Assembly (NCBI GenBank): GCA_023382385.1
Contig: JAHDVH010000001.1
Coordinates: forward strand, 429,611 to 493,610
Direction of reading: 5' to 3'
Origin: a bacterium
GTDB lineage: Bacteria > Electryoneota > RPQS01
DNA: 64,000 bases
In this document: positions 25,134 to 33,700 of the stretch, in pieces
Layout: every line of letters begins with the position of its first letter
Position numbering within the stretch: position 1 is the first letter of the stretch
The notes under the pieces: model-generated
The model's input: the letters and a program-made list of their open reading frames with translations, nothing else
Told to the model about the DNA's origin: nothing
Databases searched by the model: none
Program-made: the position numbers and the translations under genes

Positions 25134-26446
25134 GTGCGTTTGGAACGAAAGAACAAGCGAATTGGCACTCCGTTGAAACCGTATTGCTGCCGGATCTGAC
25201 GTTCGAGAAAGAGCTTGTAATTGTCAGGAATAAGATCCGCCCAACGCGAGAAAAGAATGAAAGTAGGCGGTTCCGCGTCAGCTTGTGTCACATAAGACAA
25301 TCTTAGATCGCGAGCCTTCACCGCAGGCGGCGGCTGCCGTTCCATGAGCTTTTCGAGAAAACGATTCAACTCACCGGTGGAAATGCGTTTCTGGCGCTCT
25401 TCGTGAATCCGTAGAACAAGTTCGAGCACCTTATGCACGCGCAGGCTGTCCTTCGCAGAAATGAAGAGTTTCTCGATGTAGCTCAAATTTGCCAGTCTCT
25501 CGTCAATCTCTTCAGCTATCAGTCCGGCGGTCTTGTCGTCCTTTTCAACCAAATCCCACTTGTTCAGACACAGGAGTACTCCCTTTCCGTATGTCACCGC
25601 CTCCTGCAGAATCCGCACGTCTTGCGCAAGCAGACCCGCCTGTGCTTCGACCATGACAACCGCGACATCGCACTCTTTAAGCGCTTTTTGCGTCCTGACG
25701 GTCGTGTAGAACTCCAGAGCCTCTTCCACTTTGGTTTTACGGCGCAATCCCGCTGTGTCGATCAACGTCAACGGCTGCTTGTAGAACCGGACGACGCTGT
25801 CAATCGCATCGCGCGTCGTGCCGGCAATGTCAGTGACCATGTGTCGATCCTCGCCGAGCAGAGCATTGACCAGTGAGGACTTCCCGACGTTCGGTCTGCC
25901 AATCACGGCGACCAGTGGCCGGGGTCTTTCAACAGTTTTTTCGCCGCTGACCGGCAGACTCTCGACAATCTTCTCCAGCAATTCTGCAAACCCGTACCCC
26001 TGCACGGCGCTGATGGGTAGCGGATCTCCCAGACCCAGCGTATAGAAACTTGGAGCCTCCATCTCAATGCTGCTATTGTCCGCTTTATTCACGGTAACCA
26101 ACACCGGGCGATCAGAGCGCTTCAGCATTTGCGCGATATCCAGATCGGAATCTGTCGGCCCCGTCTGTGCATCGCCCACGAACAGTACTACATCACACTC
26201 TTCCAACGCGAATTGAACTTGTTCGCGAATGGCGGCGTCAAACAACTCTTCAGACCTTGGAACCCAGCCTCCGGTATCCATCACCAGAAACTCGCGCCCT
26301 TCAAACTCCGCAACTCCGACATGCCTGTCACGCGTGACGCCGGGTTCAGGCGACGTGATCGCCCGATTGCTGCGTGTCATGCGATTGAATATCGTCGACT
26401 TGCCGACATTGGGCCGGCCGACTATTGCTACTACTGGATAACTCAA
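25130..26446 (-). CDS. der: ribosome assembly GTPase Der (EngA)
   Basis: A 438-residue tandem GTPase required for 50S subunit assembly. G1 motifs are GRPNVGKST near the N-terminus and GRPNVGKSS near residue 182, each followed by DTGG/DTAG and NKxD boxes, and by the C-terminal KH-like domain. The start is TTG at 26446; the resulting N-terminus (SYPVVAIVGRPNVG) is exactly that of the family, so the TTG is probably real. It lies 7 nt after the nuclease stop. Confidence 0.95.
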   Translation of the reverse strand: MSYPVVAIVGRPNVGKSTIFNRMTRSNRAITSPEPGVTRDRHVGVAEFEGREFLVMDTGGWVPRSEELFDAAIREQVQFALEECDVVLFVGDAQTGPTDSDLDIAQMLKRSDRPVLVTVNKADNSSIEMEAPSFYTLGLGDPLPISAVQGYGFAELLEKIVESLPVSGEKTVERPRPLVAVIGRPNVGKSSLVNALLGEDRHMVTDIAGTTRDAIDSVVRFYKQPLTLIDTAGLRRKTKVEEALEFYTTVRTQKALKECDVAVVMVEAQAGLLAQDVRILQEAVTYGKGVLLCLNKWDLVEKDDKTAGLIAEEIDERLANLSYIEKLFISAKDSLRVHKVLELVLRIHEERQKRISTGELNRFLEKLMERQPPPAVKARDLRLSYVTQADAEPPTFILFSRWADLIPDNYKLFLERQIRQQYGFNGVPIRLFFRSKRT

Positions 26447-26453
26447 TTAAGAA

Positions 26454-27695
26454 CTACTTTTGATATACCACACGCGACGTCGAAATCACGCCGCCATGCT
26501 TAACGGTGATAAAGTATTGACCTGACGAAAATCCGGTAAAATCAACTTTCAAGGAAGAAACCGAAGTTGACGGAGAAACGTCGACTCTTGAGAGTTCTCT
26601 GCCCAAAACGTTGTAAACGGCTAACTCCCCGCCCTGATGCAATGCGTTAACCTCAATGTTCAGAACAGAGTTAAAAGGATTCGGATAACAATGCAATAGA
26701 TCGAGTGATTGAACAATCTCACGAGGAGCTTCATCAGATGCCAGTGACGCACGCAGCACTACATCAACCACTACCGGCAGGTGATCGGCGCAATCATGAA
26801 GTGCATCCGCGACGCTGTCGGGAACGGCAAAGTTCGTCCCGTCATTAACGGCCATGTTGAAGTGAAGGCCGTCATTGCCAACCGCTGTATAGGACGAGGG
26901 AATCACGTAACTTCCGCTTGTGTCCATCCATGCCGCCGAAACGAGAATAAAGTCGAACCTGTCGTCCAGACCTCCGGTCGCACCGCCGCCAATGGACTGA
27001 GTGCGCGGAGACTGTGTGTGAATCTCCGCAAACGATATGCTGTTGTTCCAAGCACCAGGCCGGTTGATCGGATCGAGGAGCCTGCCCTCCGGATTTTCAC
27101 CAAGGCTGAGCAAATGCTGGTATGCAGGTTCGAATGAAGAATACAAGTTGAAGTCTCCGGCCATCATGAAGTGTGTGCCGGGCGGAAGCAGGTTCAATTC
27201 ACTTCGCAGGATCTGACACTCCAGAAGGCGTCGCATCTCGTTCTCACTGCCCGAGCTTGCCTTCAAGTGAGCGGAGTAGATTCGAAAGGTCTCATTTATC
27301 ATTGCGTCGCTCGAGAATACGTACTCAGTGAAATCTCTGAGCTGCGTGGGAATCTGCCGCTGACTTTCCAGCATGACGCGCGAGGACAAGTAAAAGCAAG
27401 CGTTGTCCGTGTCAGGCCCGTTCACAAAAGTCGCCGCCCTCCAATCAGGATCTTGCGGAAGCAGCACTTGATTCAATATATTGTTCACGGCGCCGCCGTC
27501 AATGATTTCCTGCAATACGATGATCTGCGGGCCGGAGTGATTGAATACTATCCGCAATTCATCAAGCCGGTCACCGCTCGACGACGAGAAGTTCAAAACG
27601 TTGTACGTCATGACACGAAGCGTATCCTGCGCATTCAGAGTCGAGCAGGCAAAACCACAAACAAACGCCAACATTGCTGCAGTCCAAGTTTTCAT
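26454..27695 (-). CDS. secreted endonuclease/exonuclease/phosphatase family protein with T9SS domain
   Basis: A 413-residue exported protein. A signal peptide (MLAFVCGFACSTLNA) precedes an EEP domain with the expected catalytic boxes: MTYNVLNF, VLQEI (Glu), SAHLK (His), MAGDFNLYSS (Asp, Asn), DDRFDFILVS (Asp) and ADHLPVVV (final His). The C-terminal 80 residues are a sorting domain starting CYPNPFNSVLNIEV. It may degrade external DNA or cleave a phosphodiester or phospholipid. Its start overlaps the BNR-repeat gene by 4 bp. Confidence 0.85.
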   Translation of the reverse strand: MKTWTAAMLAFVCGFACSTLNAQDTLRVMTYNVLNFSSSSGDRLDELRIVFNHSGPQIIVLQEIIDGGAVNNILNQVLLPQDPDWRAATFVNGPDTDNACFYLSSRVMLESQRQIPTQLRDFTEYVFSSDAMINETFRIYSAHLKASSGSENEMRRLLECQILRSELNLLPPGTHFMMAGDFNLYSSFEPAYQHLLSLGENPEGRLLDPINRPGAWNNSISFAEIHTQSPRTQSIGGGATGGLDDRFDFILVSAAWMDTSGSYVIPSSYTAVGNDGLHFNMAVNDGTNFAVPDSVADALHDCADHLPVVVDVVLRASLASDEAPREIVQSLDLLHCYPNPFNSVLNIEVNALHQGGELAVYNVLGRELSRVDVSPSTSVSSLKVDFTGFSSGQYFITVKHGGVISTSRVVYQK

Positions 27696-30508
27696 TTTAG
27701 GTAGATTAGTTTGCGATTTTCCACAATGTGTCCGTACTTAACAACGAGAAAATAAACCCCGCTTGACGCACGCTCCGGCCGCCAGGAAAACTCGTGCAAG
27801 CCTGCGTTCAGATGTCCTGCATGCAAAAGACTCGCATGCCGTCCCGTAATGTCATAGACGTCGGCGTTGGTGCCCCCGTCTCGCGGCAAAGCTAACGTAA
27901 CTCGCACTTCACTATTGAAAGGATTCGGGTAAGCTGACAGTTCAAATGTCCGCGGCAGCGATGGCGGAGTCTCGGAAGCTTCCGTCGAGTCATAAACGAT
28001 GACCCTGACCGAGTCTCTGGCGAAGAGTTCTCCGTCGCTGACGTCAATTTGAAAGTGGTGATATCCCAACACGTTGAACTGATAAGAGAAAACCGATTGA
28101 TCAGACTCAAGCAGCCCATCGAGAGTCCATGCGTAGCTCAATTCATCGCCGTCCTCGTCCACAGCCTCGACACTGAACTCAACAGTCTGGCCGAGCTGCG
28201 TGTAGTAGTAGCCGTCTTCAGCCGGCACCGGCAACAGTGAAACAATACGCGGAGCGTGATTGACGCCAAGAGAATCAAGCGTAAGCGTCACGAACGATCT
28301 GCCGTAGGTCGCAGCAATGAGCCTGCGCTGCGGTTGGTCTAAGATTAAATCGAGCGTCGGCACTGGCGGCAAGCCTCTGCCTAACGGGCTCCAGCTCATA
28401 CCGTAGTCTTGACTCCAGAAGATTCCAAAGTCCGAGGCCGCATAGAGACGATTCAAGTATTCGTCATCGATGACCACATCGTTCAGCGGAACATCGGGCA
28501 GCTCGGAGCCTATTTCAATCCAGGTTACCCCGTAGTCGGTAGTCCGGTAGAGATGGGCCTGCTGTTCCGTATTCCGATACCCTGAAATCGTCACCAGAGC
28601 CTCATTTTGATTGACGGGGTGCGGAACGACGCGCGTTATCCAGCGCTGAGGCAAACCTCCGTTGCGTAACTCCCAGGATGCACCCGCGTTCACACTGATC
28701 CAAACATTCGCGTCATCTGTTCCCGCCCAGATGACCTGCGAACTTGCAGGCGAGACGGCAATCGTCGTAATCGTACCAAACACAAGATTCCCGCTGCCCG
28801 GCCCATTCGTCAGATCCGGACTAATCGCAGCCCAAGATTGTGCGCGATTCTCAGAGCGATACACTCTCTGCGCGCCGTAGTAGAGAACGTGTGAATTGTT
28901 TGGATCGAGAACGACAGGTGTGGACCAGTTGCGCCGTTCCGAGTCGTCAATCCCGTTGAGCGCCCAGGTGAAACTGTTTCCGCCGTTCGTGCTCCTGCCT
29001 AATCCCCCGTATTGATATTCAGCGTAAATATAGCTGTTATTGGCCGGATCTACAATAGTGTAGAATCCATCCCCTCCGTAGATTCGTTCATAATCGTCTA
29101 TGTCTCCACTCAATGAACGCAGCGTTCCGTTGTCTTGCGTGCCGCCATAAAGCCTGTGAGGTTGTTGAGCGTCATATGTTCCGGCATAATACTGGATCGC
29201 CGGAAAGTTGTTCAAGTCCTGAAAACTGTTTCCGTTGTTCAGCGTCCGGTACAATCCTCCGTCATTACCCAAATAGAACCGGAACGGTTGCTGGGGATCA
29301 AACCAGAGCGCATGATGATCCACGTGCACGTCGCCGCCGATTTCCGTCCACGTGGTCCCGCCATTAGTTGACCTATGGAGTGTCACACCGAGCGCAAAGA
29401 CCACGTCCGGATTATCCGGCCGCACTCGGACGTTGCCGAAGTACCAGCCAAAATTCGAGTACATGTTCGACAGCGATTCGTCATTCGTCCTTGTCCACGA
29501 TTCTCCCCCGTCGTTCGTCCGATACAGACCCAGGAAGTAACCAGGGTGATCCGCATAGATCGCGTAGAGTATGTTTGGATTTGAATGCGAGATCGCCAGC
29601 CCAATACGGCCGACATAGTCACCGACGGGCGGAAGTCCGGATGTGAGCCTCGTCCAGTTCTGCCCGCGATTGGTCGACTTGTATATCCCTGTGCCTCGAC
29701 CGCCGGCGACTCTGTGCTCAGCGCTCCGGTAGCGTTGCCACATCGCGGCGTAAACTATATCAGGATTCTCTGGATGCACAACAACGTCGGAAGCACCCGT
29801 CGTATCATTCACAAAAAGTAATCGTTCCCACGTGGCGCCGCTGTTGTCGCTAAAGTAGACTCCCCGCTCTCCCCCCGGCGCGAATAGTTCTCCCATCGCA
29901 GCGACCCAAACGTGACTGGAATTCTCCGGATGCACGACGACGCGCGAGATATAGCGGCTTCCCGCCAATCCGCTTTGCGACCAACTCACGCCGGCATTGG
30001 TGCTCTTGTAAACTCCCGACCCGAAGTAACTGTAACCAGCGGAGTTTGCTTCACCTGTTCCGCAGTAGATTACACTGGGATTGCTCGGGTCAATCGCTAG
30101 CGCTCCAACACTGGGAGTCGGAGAATCGTCGAAGATCGGGAACCAGCTGACACCCGCGTCTGTGGACTTGAATATCCCCCCGCTCGCCGTGCCAATATAG
30201 AGGATGTTGTCATCGGTCGGATGACCCGCGATGTCCGTCAGTCGTCCGCCGATGTTCGTCGGGCCGGCATCAATCCACATCGGATCTTCATCCAGCGTGT
30301 TGCGCCGCATTTCCATTGCGCGTCTCGCGCCGGCCAAGACTCTTTCGGCGTCAACCTGCGCATCGGGCCAGCTTCTCTGCAGCATGAACCAGTCGGACGG
30401 AAACGGACCGGACTCGCCCTCCCGCAACGTTGCGTGCCTGCCCGCGTCATTACAGGACACAATAGCGCAAAAGGTAGCCGCAATCGCTATGACAACAAAT
30501 CTCTTCAT
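27692..30508 (-). CDS. BNR/VPS10-like beta-propeller surface protein with T9SS domain
   Basis: About 938 residues from the ATG at 30508, where a GAGG precedes the codon and the N-terminus MKRFVVIAIAATFCAIVSC looks like a signal peptide with a possible lipobox. The body has many repeats of the type GIFKSTDAGVSW, GVYFSDNSGATW, GIYKSTNRGQNW (Asp-box/BNR), as in sortilin-like propellers and xyloglucanase-type hydrolases. A PKD/cadherin-like beta domain and a sorting domain (AYPNPFNSEVRVTLALP) close it. The longer frame to 30673 would enter the divergent gene. Substrate unknown. Confidence 0.85.
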   Translation of the reverse strand: MKRFVVIAIAATFCAIVSCNDAGRHATLREGESGPFPSDWFMLQRSWPDAQVDAERVLAGARRAMEMRRNTLDEDPMWIDAGPTNIGGRLTDIAGHPTDDNILYIGTASGGIFKSTDAGVSWFPIFDDSPTPSVGALAIDPSNPSVIYCGTGEANSAGYSYFGSGVYKSTNAGVSWSQSGLAGSRYISRVVVHPENSSHVWVAAMGELFAPGGERGVYFSDNSGATWERLLFVNDTTGASDVVVHPENPDIVYAAMWQRYRSAEHRVAGGRGTGIYKSTNRGQNWTRLTSGLPPVGDYVGRIGLAISHSNPNILYAIYADHPGYFLGLYRTNDGGESWTRTNDESLSNMYSNFGWYFGNVRVRPDNPDVVFALGVTLHRSTNGGTTWTEIGGDVHVDHHALWFDPQQPFRFYLGNDGGLYRTLNNGNSFQDLNNFPAIQYYAGTYDAQQPHRLYGGTQDNGTLRSLSGDIDDYERIYGGDGFYTIVDPANNSYIYAEYQYGGLGRSTNGGNSFTWALNGIDDSERRNWSTPVVLDPNNSHVLYYGAQRVYRSENRAQSWAAISPDLTNGPGSGNLVFGTITTIAVSPASSQVIWAGTDDANVWISVNAGASWELRNGGLPQRWITRVVPHPVNQNEALVTISGYRNTEQQAHLYRTTDYGVTWIEIGSELPDVPLNDVVIDDEYLNRLYAASDFGIFWSQDYGMSWSPLGRGLPPVPTLDLILDQPQRRLIAATYGRSFVTLTLDSLGVNHAPRIVSLLPVPAEDGYYYTQLGQTVEFSVEAVDEDGDELSYAWTLDGLLESDQSVFSYQFNVLGYHHFQIDVSDGELFARDSVRVIVYDSTEASETPPSLPRTFELSAYPNPFNSEVRVTLALPRDGGTNADVYDITGRHASLLHAGHLNAGLHEFSWRPERASSGVYFLVVKYGHIVENRKLIYLK

Positions 30509-30635
30509 ATCCTCACCGGCAACTCGGAGATGGAACCCTCTCGCGATCGGGGAGGAAACATAGTGCAGGGCGAAAGCGTTGCATCTAAAGTGAAAACCCA
30601 TTAGATTATCGGCAACTTTGTCAAAGGAGTGGACC

Positions 30636-31760
30636 GTGCTGCCGCGTGGATTGTCATTACATCCCGGATTCATTGCTAATCTGACCGCACTGTCGTGTGG
30701 CTATGCTCTGTCCCATGTCGTCAAACGTCCGCTGATCTGGGGCTATCCGATCAGCATCATGATCGAGCCGATCAGCCGTTGCAACTTGCGCTGCCCGCTC
30801 TGTCCCATCGGAGCGCGCGAACTCACCCGCGATCTCGGCGTGATGTCCTTGGAAAACTACATGAGGATTCTCGATAACGTCGGACGATACGTGAAAGTCA
30901 TCGCCCTTTGGAATCAGGGTGAACCGACCATCAATGATCAGCTTCCCGAAATGATCTCCGAAGCGACTCGCCGAGGTATCTATACGATGGTCTCCACGAA
31001 CGGAACTCTGCTCCACCGTCGCAATCTGATTCCGCGACTTCTCGATGCCGGAATCTGCGAACTGGTCTTTTCAATCGACGGGCTGACTCCTGACAGCTAT
31101 CGCATCTATCGCATCGGCGGTGAACTGGACGTCGTCGTTGAAAACATGAAAGAGTTCAGGAAACAGCGTGACCGGCGCGGCAGCAAGCGGCCCAGAATGG
31201 TTATGCAGTGGCTCCCGATGAAGCACAATCAGCACGAGATTCCCTATCTGCGTGCCAAAGCCAAGGAATGGGGAGCGGATACGGTCGAAATCAAGACGAC
31301 GCAAATCTACAGCGACGATCAGGCCGCGCAGTATCTTCCCGATCTTGAAGCGTTGCGACGTTACGAACGCCAGGGTCAGGAGTGGGCGACAAAACGCACG
31401 TATCAATCCTGCAAACGACTGTGGTACTCCACAATGATTGATTGGAACGGCAACGTCGTGCCCTGCTGCTTTGACAAGGATGAACAGTTCCTGATGGGCA
31501 ATGCGCTCAAACAGGACTTTCGTGAAATCTGGCACGGAGAACCGTACAACCGCTTTCGAACTCAGTTGATTCGCCGCGGCCGCGTCGAAGAGATGTGCCG
31601 CAATTGCACAGAAGGTCTCAAGAGTTACTACATTCCGCTCTCTGAACTCGAAGCTATGGCGCCGCCCGAAATCCCGCCTGTCCCGCCGGAAAATCTGCCG
31701 AAGAAGGCGGACTATTCAGATATCTTCGAGTTGCCGGTCAGGGAAAAGAGCGACGCCTGA
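30636..31760 (+). CDS. radical SAM/SPASM domain enzyme
   Basis: A 374-residue enzyme from the GTG at 30636, which has AAGGAG with a 6-nt spacer; an upstream in-frame TTG at 30618 is less likely. The radical SAM cluster motif is CNLRCPLC (Cys49, Cys53, Cys56) after IMIEPIS. The C-terminal SPASM-type region has GNVVPCCFDKDEQFLMGNAL and CRNCTEG, for an auxiliary cluster. SPASM enzymes modify peptides or carry out other radical chemistry. No precursor peptide or partner gene is visible nearby, so the substrate cannot be named. Its 3' end overlaps the next, convergent gene by 49 bp. Confidence 0.88.
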   Translation: MLPRGLSLHPGFIANLTALSCGYALSHVVKRPLIWGYPISIMIEPISRCNLRCPLCPIGARELTRDLGVMSLENYMRILDNVGRYVKVIALWNQGEPTINDQLPEMISEATRRGIYTMVSTNGTLLHRRNLIPRLLDAGICELVFSIDGLTPDSYRIYRIGGELDVVVENMKEFRKQRDRRGSKRPRMVMQWLPMKHNQHEIPYLRAKAKEWGADTVEIKTTQIYSDDQAAQYLPDLEALRRYERQGQEWATKRTYQSCKRLWYSTMIDWNGNVVPCCFDKDEQFLMGNALKQDFREIWHGEPYNRFRTQLIRRGRVEEMCRNCTEGLKSYYIPLSELEAMAPPEIPPVPPENLPKKADYSDIFELPVREKSDA

Positions 31761-32314
31761 CGATTCAGCGCGGGCGGCCCGCTTACACATCGGCTCTCGC
31801 GATCAAAAAACCGCCACAGGTGGCCGGTGGCTTTGCTGATTCCGATGCGGCGTGACTTCGCGACTTGAGCGCAACTTCCATCAAAGACAGATATCGCATC
31901 TCCAACTGTTGTCTCATTCAGCACGAGCGTAATCCCCAGTGCACGCGTGAGATTCCCCGGGCCTTTGCAAAGTTCGTAGTCGGCAACATCTCCCCTTCTT
32001 CGCCGCATCGTTGCGAGACCTTCGAGCGGTTCAGCCGCGCGAATCAGCACGGCCCCCGACTGCCGTCTGTCCGTCGTGAAATTCAAGCAGAAGTGAACGC
32101 CGTAGCTGCGATACACGTAGACATGACCGAAGCTGTCGTGCATAATGGCCGACCGCGGTGTGCGCCGGAAACCGTGCGAAGCTTCGTCATCTGTATAAGC
32201 TTCCGTTTCAACTATTCGCACAAAACATGAACGGTATCGGAGCAGACAACCGACAAGCGCCGGAGCAACTTCCAGCGTAGGTCGGGCAAAAAACTCGGGC
32301 GGGAGACAGACCAT
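31712..32314 (-). CDS. mpg: DNA-3-methyladenine glycosylase, AAG/MPG family
   Basis: A 200-residue base-excision repair glycosylase that removes alkylated purines. Family motifs are LPPEFFARPTLEVAPALVGC, the catalytic ETEAYTDDEASHGF (Glu within VETEAY), YVYRSYGVHFCLNF, VLIRAAEPLEG and CKGPGNLTRALGI. The ATG at 32314 leaves the tRNA-Thr promoter intergenic; a GTG at 32332 would add six residues. Neither has a well-spaced SD. Length is normal for the family. Confidence 0.9.
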   Translation of the reverse strand: MVCLPPEFFARPTLEVAPALVGCLLRYRSCFVRIVETEAYTDDEASHGFRRTPRSAIMHDSFGHVYVYRSYGVHFCLNFTTDRRQSGAVLIRAAEPLEGLATMRRRRGDVADYELCKGPGNLTRALGITLVLNETTVGDAISVFDGSCAQVAKSRRIGISKATGHLWRFFDRESRCVSGPPALNRQASLFSLTGNSKISE

Positions 32315-32321
32315 ACCTGAC

Positions 32322-32350
32322 TTGACAAACACCTCTGGAATTTGTATAGT
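32322..32350 (+). promoter_or_regulatory. sigma-70 promoter of tRNA-Thr
   Basis: TTGACA at 32322-32327 and TATAGT at 32345-32350 with a 17-bp spacer, 21 bp before the mature tRNA start. Near-consensus. Confidence 0.85.
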
Positions 32351-32371
32351 TCGGTTTCCCTTGAAAATTCC

Positions 32372-32447
32372 GCCGCTGTAGCTCAGCTGGTAGAGCAGCT
32401 GATTCGTAATCAGCAGGTCAACGGTTCGAGTCCGTTCAGCGGCTCCA
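32372..32447 (+). tRNA. tRNA-Thr (CGT anticodon)
   Basis: Full cloverleaf: acceptor GCCGCTG / CAGCGGC, D-arm GCTC...GAGC, anticodon stem GCTGA / TCAGC with loop TTCGTAA (anticodon CGT, codon ACG), T-arm with TTCGAGT. CCA is encoded at 32445-32447. It has its own promoter and terminator. Confidence 0.97.
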
Positions 32448-32450
32448 TGT

Positions 32451-32477
32451 AAAAGCAGGATTTACCTCCTGCTTTTT
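32451..32477 (+). terminator. terminator of tRNA-Thr
   Basis: Stem AAAAGCAGGA / TCCTGCTTTT with a 6-nt loop, followed by T, 3 nt after the tRNA CCA end. Confidence 0.9.
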
Positions 32478-32493
32478 GCGTCATCTGGGTCTG

Positions 32494-32521
32494 TTGACTT
32501 TCCACACAATTGTTGTATTCT
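32494..32521 (+). promoter_or_regulatory. promoter of tRNA-Arg
   Basis: TTGACT at 32494-32499 and TATTCT at 32516-32521 with a 16-bp spacer, 16 bp before the tRNA. Confidence 0.7.
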
Positions 32522-32537
32522 TGTCCGAAGTCAGACC

Positions 32538-32614
<77 letters not shown>

Positions 32615-32617
32615 CGT

Positions 32618-32645
32618 AAAAACAGGTATTTAGGTGCCTGTTTTT
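32618..32645 (+). terminator. terminator of tRNA-Arg (element-borne copy)
   Basis: Stem AAAAACAGG / CCTGTTTTT, loop of 10 nt, then T. Duplicated at 43685-43712. Confidence 0.85.
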
Positions 32646-32698
32646 GTGTTTTTGGGTTCGACGTAAGTTCATTATTTAGGTATTAATTCGGATAATTT

Positions 32699-32713
32699 GT
32701 TCTACGGTAGAAC
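32699..32713. promoter_or_regulatory. palindrome near attL
   Basis: GTTCTAC-G-GTAGAAC, a perfect 7-bp inverted repeat about 85 bp inside attL. It could be an integrase/excisionase arm site or an operator. There is no T run, so it is not a terminator. Confidence 0.35.
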
Positions 32714-32766
32714 GTGTGGCGCCGGGCTCAGAGTGCTACAAGATACGGCCTCTCCTTTTGAATTAC

Positions 32767-32792
32767 AAGCCCCGCCATCACTGACGGGGCTT
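32767..32792. terminator. terminator at the end of the left-arm minus-strand genes
   Basis: Stem AAGCCCCG / CGGGGCTT with a 10-nt loop, 30 bp beyond the stop of the 99-residue gene. Confidence 0.7.
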
Positions 32793-32822
32793 TCACATTT
32801 ACTGCAACATCGGGGACTTTGA

Positions 32823-33122
32823 TCAGACTTCTGACCAGTTGATCCACTTGTCGGCTTCGTCGAAAAGGTTCGGGCACCCGGCAGCGGCCATGTCCTTCTT
32901 GGCGTCCGCGATCAGCGCGGCGATGGCCGCGTCGTCCAGCTTGGTGCTGGTCTTAAGGACGGCGCATGCCGCTTCCGTTCCGGCGGTGGCCAGCGCAAGC
33001 TGCGCGAGCTTCTTCTTCTCTTCCTGCTCGGCAGGAAGCGTTCCTTCCGCCATCTGCACAAGGTTCGGGATGTGCGGCAGAATGAACGGTTCAATCAGCG
33101 AGAGGGGAATCTTTACTCCCAT
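32823..33122 (-). CDS. hypothetical island protein, 99 aa, helical
   Basis: A small, mostly helical, Ala-rich protein (LAQLALATAGTEAACAV, then AAIAALIADAKKDMAAAG). AAGGA with a 7-nt spacer precedes the ATG, and the ATG lies one base after the stop of the 177-residue gene, so the two are co-translated. No recognised domain, signal peptide or clear membrane helix. Its base composition is GC-rich like the chromosome and unlike the AT-rich right arm. Function unknown. Confidence 0.7.
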   Translation of the reverse strand: MGVKIPLSLIEPFILPHIPNLVQMAEGTLPAEQEEKKKLAQLALATAGTEAACAVLKTSTKLDDAAIAALIADAKKDMAAAGCPNLFDEADKWINWSEV

Positions 33123-33123
33123 T

Positions 33124-33657
33124 TCACGTTCCTTTCAGTTTTGTTCTTACCTGTCTCAATATGGGAAAAGCGTTCGGTGCTTCCCTGTTCCACCAAAAGA
33201 CGGCCCAGTCCACTTCGCAGGGGTCAGCGACCGCCGCAAAGACGCTGTCCACGCTAACCGAGCCATTGGCATAGATTCCAATGACGGGCCTTGAATCCAA
33301 TTGCCGTGCCTGCTCAATGACGGAGGCCCATTCGGAGACTCTGTTCGTCTCCGCCCACACGAGCAGCTTCATTGGTGTCTGCGGGTCGAGATACTGCAGA
33401 TAGTCACACGTGAAGCCGGTCGGCACTGGCTTCGAAGTGCGGTTGTAGCGCAATTCCTCGGTGTTGCCACGCGGATCCGTGGCAAAGAACCACGACGTGT
33501 CTCCGGTCAACTGAAACGAGGTGAAGGCGGCACGCTCGATATAGCCTGCCCACGCCTGTGGCCATCCTGCCGGATAGAGCTTGTCGAAGTTCGGCGTCCA
33601 GCCAATCAGGCCGTTCAGTTCGCTGGTTGCGACTTCGTAATCCATTACAGTCTTCAT
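33124..33657 (-). CDS. hypothetical island protein, 177 aa
   Basis: A soluble protein rich in Trp and aromatic residues (GLIGWTPNFDKLYPAGWPQ, WAVFWWNREAPNAFP). GGAAGG with an 8-nt spacer precedes the ATG. The segments MKLLVWAETN, PVIGIYANGS and DWAVFWW alternate hydrophobic strands with acidic or polar ends, as in TIM-barrel glycosidase-like folds of phage lysins, but no diagnostic catalytic motif is present and I do not assign it. It is paired with the 99-residue gene and follows the HTH gene in the same direction. Confidence 0.7.
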   Translation of the reverse strand: MKTVMDYEVATSELNGLIGWTPNFDKLYPAGWPQAWAGYIERAAFTSFQLTGDTSWFFATDPRGNTEELRYNRTSKPVPTGFTCDYLQYLDPQTPMKLLVWAETNRVSEWASVIEQARQLDSRPVIGIYANGSVSVDSVFAAVADPCEVDWAVFWWNREAPNAFPILRQVRTKLKGT

Positions 33658-33700
33658 GTCTTTGCCCTTCCGTGGGTTTTGAAAACAGAAAAAGCGCGAA

